Shown one piece after another: positions 30,871 through 41,312 of a DNA stretch of 64,000 nt. Made by a program: the position numbers and the translations under genes. Source of the DNA: Trichomonas vaginalis G3. Its lineage: Eukaryota; Parabasalia; Trichomonadida; Trichomonadidae. Each line of letters begins with the position of its first letter. The first letter of the stretch is position 1. The notes beneath the pieces were generated by a model, which saw only the letters and a list, made by a program, of their open reading frames with translations, ran no database searches and was not told the origin of the DNA. The stretch covers positions 14,827,962 through 14,891,961 of the forward strand of contig NC_067208.1 of assembly GCF_026262505.1 (NCBI RefSeq). Reading direction: 5' to 3'.

Positions 30871-32193
30871 TTAAAATAAAGATTGAACATCCCTGACTTG
30901 TAAATGTAGAACAGTGCTGTCAGGAAGTCCCAAATCCGAAGGCAATATTTGAGGCAAAGGGTCTAAAATTGATCGAACCAAATAATCTGAAGGAAGTGAC
31001 AAAAGCTTTGATTCGTCGATATCCATGAGCATTGCCTGTGAATTCTGTACCAATGCCTCTAACGTAGGTACAATATCAGGGCAACTTCCTCGAGCATTTC
31101 CGATCAAATTTTCTGTTGATTCTTTTTCACCTTTTTTGATTGAATTAAGGACAAGGTTATACCAAGCTTCCGCACAAGTAATATTTAAGAACAAAGATCT
31201 CCGGTAGGCGATGATACTGTCATCGAATTGTTCGTTTTTGAAGTAAATAGTGCCAAGCATGCACCAAAAGTACGGAGAAGAGCACATATCTTTGATACAA
31301 CGTGTAAAGCAGTTGTATGCTGATGGATTGTTGTTCATCGTCAAGAAAATTCTTCCGCAAATTAAATTCAACGGAACAACTGTTGGAAATTTCTCGGAAA
31401 CATACTTCGCGAGTTCTGCAACTTTGTCAAAGTTCCTGGTTGACTTTGCATCCAAATATAAGCACCAAAGATAAGATTGAAGTACATTCGTGTTTTCAGG
31501 GAACATTGTGTAAAGCTGTGCGTAAATTGAGTTCGCCTGAGTGTAATCGCCAAAGTCTTGATATGCAGAAGCTAAAATTAAGTCGATATCAAATTTTTTA
31601 AGATAATTTGGAATAAATTCGTAAAGTTTTTGTATACATTGGATGCATTCATTTGCACAACGTAACGCACGATATGAAATCGAGAATCTGAAAAATAATT
31701 CAAAAATGTACTCGGTTTCCATAGTTTGAGGGTCACAACTCGTAAAATATGCTAATGACTTGTCGTGAAACTCAAAATATTGATATAAAGAGCCGATTAT
31801 AAGCGCATGATATGAATTTTGAAGAATTAAATTTAAACTAATTGCATCAATGATTTTGTAAGCACTAACGTAATCACAAATAGCTATATAGCAAAATGCT
31901 ACATGGAGTTTTGAATTAACGTCTGAATCTAGTATTTTTGATGTTTCATACTGTTTTATCTTGGACAAAATGATGTCAGAAGAAGTTGCTAATTCTGGTT
32001 GTGTCTTTTTGAATATGGTGCAGTCTTTTGTGTACCCAATAGCTTTTTGTGAAGCAATAATTGATTGATGAGAAAGATTTGCTTGCTCTGAGAACTTCGC
32101 AGCTTTGTTAAATGCATCTGAGAGCAAAAAGCTTAATGTGTCAATTCGCTGTGTCGATTCTTCAAGGAATTGTTGAGATCTCAGATTGAGCAT
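30871..32193 (-). CDS. TPR protein, Cyc8(Ssn6)/UTX-like
   Basis: A 440-residue protein; ATG at 32191-32193. It is built almost wholly of tetratricopeptide repeats. The clearest is SPYFWCMLGTIYFKNEQFDDS followed by AYRRSLFLNITCAEAWYNLV, the FWC-G-YF/AY-RA-LN-EAWYNL signature characteristic of the Cyc8/UTX branch of TPR proteins. Cyc8 acts with Tup1 as a general transcriptional co-repressor in the nucleus; whether that holds here is inference. The C-terminus is short and lacks the Gln-rich or JmjC extensions of yeast Cyc8 and UTX. Alternatives are an APC/C- or IFT-type TPR protein. The upstream spacer is T-rich. Confidence 0.55.
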   Translation of the reverse strand: MLNLRSQQFLEESTQRIDTLSFLLSDAFNKAAKFSEQANLSHQSIIASQKAIGYTKDCTIFKKTQPELATSSDIILSKIKQYETSKILDSDVNSKLHVAFCYIAICDYVSAYKIIDAISLNLILQNSYHALIIGSLYQYFEFHDKSLAYFTSCDPQTMETEYIFELFFRFSISYRALRCANECIQCIQKLYEFIPNYLKKFDIDLILASAYQDFGDYTQANSIYAQLYTMFPENTNVLQSYLWCLYLDAKSTRNFDKVAELAKYVSEKFPTVVPLNLICGRIFLTMNNNPSAYNCFTRCIKDMCSSPYFWCMLGTIYFKNEQFDDSIIAYRRSLFLNITCAEAWYNLVLNSIKKGEKESTENLIGNARGSCPDIVPTLEALVQNSQAMLMDIDESKLLSLPSDYLVRSILDPLPQILPSDLGLPDSTVLHLQVRDVQSLF

Positions 32194-32949
32194 TTGAAAA
32201 AAAAAATAACCTTTCGTTACTCAAACAAATGTTATCAAATAAGAATAGCAATGATATGATGTTTATTTTTTTATGGCCAAAATTCAGATAGAATATGACT
32301 TTTTTTTTGAGTGAACCACTTCTGCATGGACAATACTCTTACGAAGTCTCTCATTCAATGAGAAGCTTCGGAAGAACTCTGTACTAAAGTAATACACTTA
32401 TAAATTGAGATTTTCACAATTGGCGAACGAAAATTAGTGAGTTTCAAATTTGAATATTTGGAAATATATTTTGAATGACTATTTTTGGAGTGAATTATAC
32501 TTCCTTCTTCTTGTTTCATTAATAGATTTGGTTTAAAATCAGAATTAGAATTTCTAAAATTTTTTTTAAAAATTCAAAATTTATATGAATTTTAACATTT
32601 TTTGTATAATTATTTCGTGATTTCAAAAAAATTTGATGTGCATTTTTGTGTTTTTTGTATGAAAATTGATATTTTATATCAAAATACAAGTCACTGTATC
32701 TTCGATTTCAAATGATTTTTTTTTAATTCGCTGAAAATTAGCCAGAAACGTCATATTTTAAAAAAGAGATTAAAAATTAGCAAATTTGCTTGACTTTTAG
32801 TGCTCAAATTTTGAAAAAGTCGGAAAGAATTTTTATAATAATTTTAATACTCAAATTTATTGGAATCAAAAACTATATGTAATTTTTTTTCTGAAATGGA
32901 AAAAAGTCATTTTTCCCCCATTGTGTGGATTTTTTTTAATTGTTTATTT
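32194..32949. other. Intergenic, divergent promoters
   Basis: AT-rich DNA between divergently transcribed genes. It contains GGACAATACTCTTACGAAGTCTC... (about 32327), which is less AT-rich, but no frame is supportable. Confidence 0.4.
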
Positions 32950-33873
32950 ATGTCTAATGATGAACCTATAATATTAGATCATAATTTCTGCACTAAAGCT
33001 AGATGTAAAATAAGTACAAACGCCGTTCTCCTTGATTTAACAAACATGAAACCAAGTTCATATTATAAATTTCAAATTTGGGGCGTAAAAAACGGTAATG
33101 ACATCAATCTCAATCCGAACAAAGGGTGGTATATAGTCAAAATGGGCGATATGAGCTTATATCAAACTACTGCAGCAGCAAATAATTGCGATAGAATCTA
33201 TTTGAAATTTAATCGAGAAATTCTCGGAGGAGGATTATGGAACACAGATGCAGATCGAAAAATTAGACCAATATCAATAGATTCAAAGACAATTGCGATA
33301 AAATTAGAATCAGTTTACGACAAAGATGAATTACAATATTTAATACAAAATTTTCAGAATACAATCATGAATATGTTACAACATCATCATTTAAATACAT
33401 ATTTTGATAAACTATGGAAACATGATGATGATATGACAGATCTAGAATACATTATATCCGAAAGCATATTCAAATTCGAAGAAATACTATGTAATTTTAA
33501 TAATCCGAGGCTAATAGATACTTATAAACATATTTTACAGACAAGATTTTCTTTATCAAAGTACGAACCTCTTCCATGCAATAATGTTCGAGTTGTGTTC
33601 GAAGTAGCTGATGTAAAGGATGCAGCCAACAATAAATTTATAATGAATGAAATTAAGAAAATTTATTTAGAAGAAACACCTGTTTACAACAAAATACTCG
33701 AAGAACAGAAAGAAATGGTAAAGACTCTAGCTAAAAATGACTTCATTCGTAGATCAGAAAAGAATTATTATGCAAAAATTTTAAGTAACATTTATACAGC
33801 AGATAAAGTGAATAGAATGTTATCTGTTAAATCTTGTATAAGGCCAGTGTTCCAAAAACAGAATTCTGTTTGA
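32950..33873 (+). CDS. Hypothetical protein, 307 aa
   Basis: The chosen start is ATG 32950 (MSNDEPIILDHNFC). An in-frame ATG at 32896 would add 18 residues of hydrophobic sequence of doubtful reality. The first ~110 residues look beta-rich (TNAVLLDLTNMKPSSYYKF, GWYIVKMGDMSLYQTTAA), like a small ligand- or protein-binding beta domain. The remainder is helical with charged coils (EEQKEMVKTLAKNDFIRR). No signal peptide or enzyme motif with the chosen start. I do not recognise the family. Confidence 0.6.
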   Translation: MSNDEPIILDHNFCTKARCKISTNAVLLDLTNMKPSSYYKFQIWGVKNGNDINLNPNKGWYIVKMGDMSLYQTTAAANNCDRIYLKFNREILGGGLWNTDADRKIRPISIDSKTIAIKLESVYDKDELQYLIQNFQNTIMNMLQHHHLNTYFDKLWKHDDDMTDLEYIISESIFKFEEILCNFNNPRLIDTYKHILQTRFSLSKYEPLPCNNVRVVFEVADVKDAANNKFIMNEIKKIYLEETPVYNKILEEQKEMVKTLAKNDFIRRSEKNYYAKILSNIYTADKVNRMLSVKSCIRPVFQKQNSV

Positions 33874-34535
33874 AAAATTTTGAATTTAAATTTTAAAAGC
33901 TAAATTACAAATAGAACTTGTAATTAGCAATAGTATAATAGAAGAAGATGAATTATTGACCAATTTAACAAAAAATTAGCGTATTTTTGTATGTTTTTAT
34001 TAATGTAATAGAAATAAACATGTTTATATTCTAAAGATAGCCAAATTATGGCTATCAAATCCTAATCTCATTATATTTTTCTTTTTTGCAATTTTATAAA
34101 ATTATTTTTCATGGCTATTACGTCTGAATAACTTAGTTTCAGCTCAGATTCTAGACCATGTCATTTACAATCTGAATATGAGACATTATATTCTAACTTG
34201 TTTAAGAATTTTTATATTTTTCATTTAAATATTAATAATTATAAATGGCATCATCTAGAGTCTGCGTGGAGATTAAGTTATTCTTAAAATGTCATATAAA
34301 TATTGAGATGATTAGCTAATATTCTAAATCGAAATAAAGAAAACTAACACCAGTATGTGAAGTTTCCCTTAAATATACAAATTTAAGGTCCGAAATCTTC
34401 AGATCATTAAACCTTTGTTTGGTTTTTTGAAAATTTCTTTCTAAAATCTTTGACACTTTTCTTTACAAGAAAGCACTTTTTTCCGGTTTTTTTGTTTTGG
34501 GAATAAGCAGTTCAAAGATAGAAGAAGGGAGTGTT
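33874..34535. other. Intergenic
   Basis: AT-rich spacer before the kinase gene. ACTAACACCAG at about 34346 resembles the trichomonad branch-point/3' splice motif (ACTAACACACAG) but is not followed by a usable frame. A 5' leader with TTTTTCCGGTTTTT precedes the gene. Confidence 0.4.
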
Positions 34536-35522
34536 ATGGGAGTTAACGGCTCCGAGCACCCCCTTCTTGCAGTTGTTTCAAATCCAATTAATCGTTTTTG
34601 CGATGAATTTGCTTCTTCATTATGTGAAGATATAAACACGAAAAATACAAAGCAATCACAATCATATTTTCAATCAGCAGACGAAGAAATCGAAGGATAT
34701 TCAATTATACGCAGAATTGGTGATGGTGCAGAAGCTGCTGTTTATGAAGCAATTAAAAATGACGAAGGCATATCAGTTGCCCTTAAAAGATACAAGAAAG
34801 TTAATAATCTTCGCGATGGCATACCTTTAGAAGTAGAAATTGCAAAAATGCTTGATAACGACTATTGCTTGAAAGTTTTTTCACATTTCAAATCAGTAAC
34901 AGGTGATTTTATCGTTACTATGCCACTTGCTCAGCATGGCGCTCTTCAACCATCTAATAAACCAGAAATTTCAATTTCTGGGGCAATACAGCTTGTTTAC
35001 CAAATAGGAAATGGTCTTCAATACATGCACTCCCATAGAATAGTTCATAGAGATATAAAACCACAAAATATTCTACTTTTGGACGGAAATTATGTTTTAT
35101 GTGATTATTCTGTATCAGCAGTCCTCAAATCAGATGATGAATTACTTACAGGATATACAGGATCCCCCATTTTCATGGCTCCCGAAGTCTCTCCGACTTT
35201 ATACAAGCCAAGACCACCAGATTTGTGGAGTCTTGGCGTTACAGTTTACGTATTACTTTTCGGATGCTATCCATACAAGCTAGAGCGTGGTCTTGTCCAA
35301 GTAGAGCAGAACTACGTTAAAAATGTCTCAAAAAGTTTAGATTTAGGAGATCTAACTTTTCCAGAGGTTCCATCAATACCTCAGGAACTTAAAGATGTCA
35401 TTGCAGGACTCCTTGAAAAGAACCCTGACCAAAGAATGACTGCAAGCGATATTTGTAATAATCCTTGGCTTGTTTCAGAATACGAGGAATCCCAGAACTT
35501 ATACAACTCATTGGCATCATGA
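34536..35522 (+). CDS. Ser/Thr protein kinase, CAMKK-like, putatively myristoylated
   Basis: A 328-residue protein from ATG 34536. The N-terminus MGVNGSEH fits the N-myristoylation pattern (Gly2, Ser6), suggesting membrane attachment. The kinase domain starts near residue 55: glycine loop IGDGAEAAV, VALK lysine at 84, catalytic HRDIKPQN with Asp173, CDYS at 190 in place of DFG, GSPIFMAPE, and DLWSLGVTVYVLLFGCYPY. These motifs resemble the CAMKK/SAK1 group. The substitution of DFG by DYS keeps the metal-binding Asp, so activity is plausible. An upstream in-frame TTG would give GISSSK, also myristoylation-like, but TTG starts are unlikely. A paralogue is at 58965-59987. Confidence 0.88.
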   Translation: MGVNGSEHPLLAVVSNPINRFCDEFASSLCEDINTKNTKQSQSYFQSADEEIEGYSIIRRIGDGAEAAVYEAIKNDEGISVALKRYKKVNNLRDGIPLEVEIAKMLDNDYCLKVFSHFKSVTGDFIVTMPLAQHGALQPSNKPEISISGAIQLVYQIGNGLQYMHSHRIVHRDIKPQNILLLDGNYVLCDYSVSAVLKSDDELLTGYTGSPIFMAPEVSPTLYKPRPPDLWSLGVTVYVLLFGCYPYKLERGLVQVEQNYVKNVSKSLDLGDLTFPEVPSIPQELKDVIAGLLEKNPDQRMTASDICNNPWLVSEYEESQNLYNSLAS

Positions 35523-35635
35523 TGTAATCATTTGTGTTTAATTTTGTTAGTAAATCTTTGTTATATTATATAATATTTTTAAATTATTTTTTTAATTGAT
35601 TTAAAACTAACTTCACTTACTATACTTTAATAGTT

Positions 35636-35977
35636 TTAATTAATTGAACAGCTATGTATAACATTCTGAATATCATCTCGCATAAAAACAGCCTCAAGAT
35701 TAATGCATGAATTGAAATACTCATATTCGATAGTGTTGCACGAAATTGTAAGAGGTGTTAAATTGCTCTCCTTGAATGCGTACTTGTCGATGCTTTCGAA
35801 TGTTGGTTTAAGACATGATGAAACACTGCTTAAGTAAAAGGCATGCTGGCTGATGTTGACGAGATTGGTGCCGTCAATACCAATGTCGCCGATGCTGACA
35901 ACAATTGACGGAAGGCGGATAGAGTTCAGAAGTACGCAGTTCTGGAAACAAAAGCTAAGATAATTTGAAATTAGCTT
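35636..35977 (-). pseudogene. BspA-like LRR fragment
   Basis: An open stretch of ~113 codons without a usable ATG reads as BspA/LRR_5 repeats: FCFQNCVLLNSIRLPSIVV, FESIDKYAFKESNLTPL and YEYFNSCINLEAVFM. It ends at TAA 35636. The higher GC content relative to its surroundings marks former coding DNA. The upstream side is lost, so this is a 3' fragment of a surface-protein gene. It is independent of the fragment at 5733-6475. Confidence 0.6.
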
Positions 35978-36070
35978 TTGTCACTCGGTATTTTAAACAT
36001 GTAAGTATATGTTCAAAAAACTATATGAGTCATTGATATATATTAAAAAAAGTTTTATTTAGTTAAAAAA

Positions 36071-39000
36071 TTAAAGGAAGAGTTTAAACATTTGACCATG
36101 TTCAATTTTTTCTTCTTCACCAGCATTTTCAACTGGTTCTCTATCATTTCTCAATTCCTGTTTCATATTTGAACGTGCTCTTTGCATTCGAAGATATGAT
36201 TGATTGATTGGCTGATGCATTGGGATTTGTTGTTGCATTGGAGGGCATTGTTGATATGATTGCTGACACAAGTTACCTGGAGGCATATAATTAGAGAGAG
36301 CTTCCCTAGCTTGTACTTGATAATCTTGTTCCTCGTTGTTTATTAAGTTGGTCATTTCTTCTGTTTCATCAGATAATAATAAATCACCTAAATCCGACAA
36401 AATTTCTGCCAATTTTTCATCATCAACATCTGGGATGTTTTCTGAAAGTGATTTCTTGAACAAATTGCAATAAAACTTGTTATATTTGTATTCATTTGGT
36501 AATTTTGACAATAATAATGTGTGCTCTTCATTAAATTCTGCCTTCAATATCTCAAATATATTAGAAACAACTTTGTAATCAATTGTTCCGACATCGTTGT
36601 TGTTTTGCAAACACAAAATCAGATATTTAAGTTGATCTTGATTTTCAGTGCAGCATTTCTCGAAATTGACATCACCAAATAACTTCACTTTGCTCAATAA
36701 TTCATTGAATGACCTCAAGTTTCCAAACGGTTTTGAATCCGTTAACGGTTGTAAAATCTGACGACAAAATTCAGATGTTGACTTCATCTCACTTTTATTT
36801 TCGAATTTGATAAAGATTTCTTCCAAAACATTCGAAATAGTATTATAGATATTTTTGATTTTCTGAGATTGTTCTGGAACATATTTCTTATTCATCTTAA
36901 TTTTACTTGATTCTTCTTTAATTGCTCGCAGTGAATATTGTTTGATTTTTGAAAGTGTTTCCTCGAATGATTTGAAGCAATTTTCATATTCTTTGAAATG
37001 CTTTGAAACAAAAATTGTTGCAAATTTGATGAATTCTTCTTTGTTTTCGGCAACATTTATGTTCTTCAATCCTTCATCAACATAGTTCGAAATTATTTGT
37101 TTCATGTGATCATTACTCAACTCAATGAATGACAAAAGACTGACAATTAATTCAACAATGTGTGGTGTGTGGCTCAACAAACCTTTCAAAAGAAATTCAT
37201 CAATGATTTTGCTGTATAAATCTGTATTTTCTTTGCCAATTTCGATCTTTCTGAATGATGAATTATTAAGGTAATATTCTGGACGGCAACTCATAACTGA
37301 TAATGGAGCAAAGACTGATTTCTTGTTCATTATTTCAAGAGTTTTATCATAATTGATCAATAGACAGTAAAATATTGTCATTTCATCTTCAAACTTTGTA
37401 AATGATTTCCTTAAAATATCATCGAAATTAGGAATTTCGTAATCATACATTCTACAAAGTTTTGTATAGTAAATTGCATTTGCAACAGCACTTCTCTTGC
37501 AAATTAATGATCTTTCTGAAATAAATTGCAAATAAGGTGTCAAGTATTTGTCGCATTTTGGAAATTCCATATCTAAAGCTACAATTGCAAGTTTTGCCAA
37601 ATATTCATCTTTAATTATTTGAATATCTGTTGTTTCCTTGTTTTTAAGAATATATTCAACTATGTTCTTGTAAACATCAGATAAACTTGTTGTAGATTCG
37701 AAGAATAATTCACTAAACAAGTGGCATTGGAAGCATTTGATGATATTCTGGATGTTATTTGACATCAATATCGATTGGAAAACACTATTTGCATTTGTTC
37801 TAAATCTCTGATGACATGTTTGCAAATTCAATAATTGCAAAAGTTCCAAATTTGGTAAATCTCCAAGATTCCAGCTACAAATTTGAGCAATGGAATTGCA
37901 GATATCTAAGAGTTCAGAGAATCCCAATCCTTCTTTTGATAAATCAAGAGAAACATTTTTGCCGGTGATCTCAACTAAAAGTAAATTCAAAATTGAAGTG
38001 AAAAATGAACAGTTTTCATTGAATTTTCCATAACGAATTAATATCTCATTTGATTGGAATGTCATTAAGCATTTGGCTGATTTGACGAACAATTCACTAT
38101 CACATTTGTCAAATGCCTTTATAACTTGCAGAACCTGGCGTGGAACAAAATAAATTTGCTGCGTCTTTTCTTTTTCAAGTTTATTAGTGTTTTTCTCAAT
38201 AACAAACGTGATTTTGTCATTTTTCATGATGTTCTTCAAATTCTTTTCTAATGAAGCAGATTTATTTGTTATTTGATTGAATGATTTTTGATGTGATTTG
38301 AAATCATCATAAATTTTACGTTTGATTTCTTGTTCTTTTTGATACTTGGCGTCTAAGTTATTCTGTGAAATGTTCTTATCAAAACTAATTGTAAATGGAA
38401 ATCCCTCAAATTTTACATCATCATTTAACTTTCCTTCTTTGAAATCAAAATTGAACAAATAATCAATGCATTTGAAATCTAATACATAATCTTTGTGCAA
38501 TTCATTAATCATTGGGAAGAAAGCAGGATGATAATAAAGTTTAATTGAATAATAATTGTATTCAGAATTTGCTGGAAGTAAATCCAATGTAATTGTTTCT
38601 GAAAGAATTTTAGAACTGTTCTTTATCAAAAATTCTTGAAAATTCATGAACATTTCTGTTGTTTCATCAATTTTCTTTTTAACATATTTCTTTGTAATTA
38701 CGAATTGATACAATTTCTGAACAATTTCGTAATAAACAAAATAGTTTGGTGTGAAGTTTGTCTTAAATTTCTCAAGTTCAACATCTGGTATTAACATATG
38801 AAAATCAACAACATCATCATTAATTAATACATTGCAATAATCAGGAACATCAATATTTGATGCATTCAAAAACTTTTTCTCAAGTTCTTTCCAATCGTAA
38901 TCGAATATTTCGGGCCAATTAACGTTAAAATTACCATTGATATCAAATTTATTAAGTGGAGATTCCATCAGCATTTGCAAAATTTGATTTGAAATCTTTC

Positions 39001-40909
39001 CATAAACAGCATCAATTTTTGAGTTTTCATAATGGCTTGACATCAATAATCTCTGGAGTATCTGCATTTTAACTAATGTTGGAGCATTATTTATGTTAGT
39101 CTTGCATAGATTAATTGGATATTCCGGATCAATTTCATTAATCAATGAAATAAAAGGTGGATAAATTGCAGCATCTGAGAAAAGATCAGCTCTGAATTGA
39201 AGATTCTTCGCATCTCTTAATCCAAACAAATAAGTCAAGAATCTTTGATAAACTAATGCTGCAATTTCTTTGAATTCTTTGTCATCTGATTTCAAACTTT
39301 CATTTACAAATTTTTTGGCTAAGAGTTGATAACAAAGATAACCTTCTCTTACAAGTTTATCAGAATCTGAAAGCCAGAAATTGGACATTTGAAGGAAAAC
39401 TTCAACAATTGACATTTTGCAAGGAATTGGATTAGGATAAACAGGTAATTTTCCATTCATCATTGAGTATTTGTCAATTGAAGATTTCTTTGATTCAGAA
39501 AGAACAAGATGGATATCAAATATTGAATTTAATTTGCATATCAAACCAAATAAATATGTGCATTCATGGCTTGAAATGAAATCTGAAAACTTCTTGTCAT
39601 CAGTTGGATGTTTTATTGCTCCAACAACAATAGAATTTCTTATATCTTTATCAAGTAATTCAAAAGGTGTCTTGAATTCACTATTAACAAAATTACTGAT
39701 TTTCCTGTCATTTGGATTCAACAAAACTTTGATAATTTGCAAACAAAATGATGGATATTTGTTGGTATTTGTTAACAATGACTCTTTTAATTCAATAACT
39801 CGCTTGCAAACTTCATTTATAAATTTTACAATTTCATCATATTTTAGATACATTTTTGTATGATTAAAAATAACTCCGCAAACATAATTAAATGATTTTG
39901 ATTCTCCTGTTTGAATGAAATCTTCAACTGATTGTTGGATTGCAAACTCAAATAACTTGTCAAAAACACCATCTTGACTATTTAATGCTCTGATATATAT
40001 GTAGACCTCACTTTTGAATAGATTTTGCGAAATATATTTGATGAAATCAGGATGTTTCGCATCAACAGCTTTTTTGAATAATTGATACAATGTTGGTTGT
40101 TTTATAATTGATGAAAATTTGCTTATCATCCTTTCTAATTGATTTTGAGAATCTATATCACCAAAATTAATTAATTTTGCTGGTAATTCAGGGAAAACTT
40201 TGTGGACTGGGAAATCAATGAATATCTTTGTTAATTTGGCTTTCATTTCATCATCCATGATACGTTTGTTAATACAATTTGAGATATTTTCTATTGGAAA
40301 AGAAAGAAGTGACCGAATAAGAGAGGATTTGTTATTAAGTGTTTGTATGTAATCTAAAACATCAGATAAATGATCAAGAAATGCATTTAAAACACTTTTT
40401 CTTGTGATTTCAATTGAAATCTTCTTGACATCATTAGAATCACGCTCTTGTATCAGTTTGAAATTGTGTTTTCCATCTAAATGTATTTTGATGATTGATC
40501 CAAGTGTGGCAACATCTTTAATTTCGGAATTTGTAACTCTTGAGCTTATTATAGTTTTTATCATATCAATTGGTAAACTTGATATGGAATAACTTAAAGT
40601 ATTAGTATATTGTGCCTTGTATGGATTCAAAACTAATTGTTTTGCTACTTCAGTAAATTTTGAATCAGAATCTGCGATTTTTGATATCCGTTTCATTATA
40701 TTTGTGGAATTCTTTACATTTCCAAGATATTCGAGTAGTTGTTCTTTCGTCATTTGTTGAATTAAAAGATTTTCATATTTTGAATTCGCCAAAATTTGGG
40801 TAATTATTGCATTATTTCTTTCATCAATGGCATATTTGATGAAGTCATCCCATTTGTTATCTTCAATAAGTTTTATGGCTTCGGAAAAGTCGGATAAAAC
40901 TGCTTTCAT
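36071..40909 (-). CDS. Very large alpha-helical repeat protein, unknown
   Basis: About 1612 residues from the ATG at 40907-40909 (MKAVLSDFSEAIKLIEDNKW). The 26 codons upstream in frame are hydrophobic and probably untranslated leader. Nearly the whole length looks like ARM/HEAT-type helices. A Lys/Glu-rich coiled coil lies near the middle (KYQKEQEIKRKIYDDFKSHQ), and the C-terminal tail has Gln/Pro/Met-rich low complexity (PPMQQQIPMHQPINQSYLRM). No catalytic motif. It could be a scaffold of RNA metabolism or of the ubiquitin system; the N-terminal helical part of the C19 hydrolase at 51.8 kb has a similar flavour. I do not assign a function. Confidence 0.75.
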   Translation of the reverse strand: MKAVLSDFSEAIKLIEDNKWDDFIKYAIDERNNAIITQILANSKYENLLIQQMTKEQLLEYLGNVKNSTNIMKRISKIADSDSKFTEVAKQLVLNPYKAQYTNTLSYSISSLPIDMIKTIISSRVTNSEIKDVATLGSIIKIHLDGKHNFKLIQERDSNDVKKISIEITRKSVLNAFLDHLSDVLDYIQTLNNKSSLIRSLLSFPIENISNCINKRIMDDEMKAKLTKIFIDFPVHKVFPELPAKLINFGDIDSQNQLERMISKFSSIIKQPTLYQLFKKAVDAKHPDFIKYISQNLFKSEVYIYIRALNSQDGVFDKLFEFAIQQSVEDFIQTGESKSFNYVCGVIFNHTKMYLKYDEIVKFINEVCKRVIELKESLLTNTNKYPSFCLQIIKVLLNPNDRKISNFVNSEFKTPFELLDKDIRNSIVVGAIKHPTDDKKFSDFISSHECTYLFGLICKLNSIFDIHLVLSESKKSSIDKYSMMNGKLPVYPNPIPCKMSIVEVFLQMSNFWLSDSDKLVREGYLCYQLLAKKFVNESLKSDDKEFKEIAALVYQRFLTYLFGLRDAKNLQFRADLFSDAAIYPPFISLINEIDPEYPINLCKTNINNAPTLVKMQILQRLLMSSHYENSKIDAVYGKISNQILQMLMESPLNKFDINGNFNVNWPEIFDYDWKELEKKFLNASNIDVPDYCNVLINDDVVDFHMLIPDVELEKFKTNFTPNYFVYYEIVQKLYQFVITKKYVKKKIDETTEMFMNFQEFLIKNSSKILSETITLDLLPANSEYNYYSIKLYYHPAFFPMINELHKDYVLDFKCIDYLFNFDFKEGKLNDDVKFEGFPFTISFDKNISQNNLDAKYQKEQEIKRKIYDDFKSHQKSFNQITNKSASLEKNLKNIMKNDKITFVIEKNTNKLEKEKTQQIYFVPRQVLQVIKAFDKCDSELFVKSAKCLMTFQSNEILIRYGKFNENCSFFTSILNLLLVEITGKNVSLDLSKEGLGFSELLDICNSIAQICSWNLGDLPNLELLQLLNLQTCHQRFRTNANSVFQSILMSNNIQNIIKCFQCHLFSELFFESTTSLSDVYKNIVEYILKNKETTDIQIIKDEYLAKLAIVALDMEFPKCDKYLTPYLQFISERSLICKRSAVANAIYYTKLCRMYDYEIPNFDDILRKSFTKFEDEMTIFYCLLINYDKTLEIMNKKSVFAPLSVMSCRPEYYLNNSSFRKIEIGKENTDLYSKIIDEFLLKGLLSHTPHIVELIVSLLSFIELSNDHMKQIISNYVDEGLKNINVAENKEEFIKFATIFVSKHFKEYENCFKSFEETLSKIKQYSLRAIKEESSKIKMNKKYVPEQSQKIKNIYNTISNVLEEIFIKFENKSEMKSTSEFCRQILQPLTDSKPFGNLRSFNELLSKVKLFGDVNFEKCCTENQDQLKYLILCLQNNNDVGTIDYKVVSNIFEILKAEFNEEHTLLLSKLPNEYKYNKFYCNLFKKSLSENIPDVDDEKLAEILSDLGDLLLSDETEEMTNLINNEEQDYQVQAREALSNYMPPGNLCQQSYQQCPPMQQQIPMHQPINQSYLRMQRARSNMKQELRNDREPVENAGEEEKIEHGQMFKLFL

Positions 40910-41312
40910 GAAAAATGAAGTGAATTGAACGATAAGTAAAATTTGATCAAAATTTTTCAAAACGATAAATACATAATTCTCTACCATACGATTACTTTTG
41001 ATTCAAATGCTTTTCGGCATTAAAAACAAAAATAATCAAAAGGCGTTCCTATCAATTTTTGAGTAGTTTACATTTCCTATGCAAATACGATAGCTCCCAT
41101 AATCTGCACATGCAATAAGTAGTTTAGTAGCTTCTAGTTTGAAGCTTGAATAAAATTTAGGAATGATTCTTTGCTGTTATATCGAATTAGAGCGAATAGT
41201 TTGTGCGGTCCAAAAGGCATACGTTGTAGAAGATTATTAAAAAATTATAATTAAAAGTTATATCATCAACCTTTTTAATATATAACAAAAATATATAAAA
41301 TAACATTCATTT

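Noticed and set aside
34346-34356. ACTAACACCAG as a trichomonad intron 3' end upstream of the kinase
   Set aside because: It deviates from the ACTAACACACAG consensus, no GTATGT donor with a coding frame is present, and the following frame stops at once.
36071-40909. Assignment of the 1.6-kilo-residue protein as a USP-like or CNOT1-like scaffold
   Set aside because: Only general helical-repeat character and a Gln/Pro tail support it; no diagnostic motif was found.
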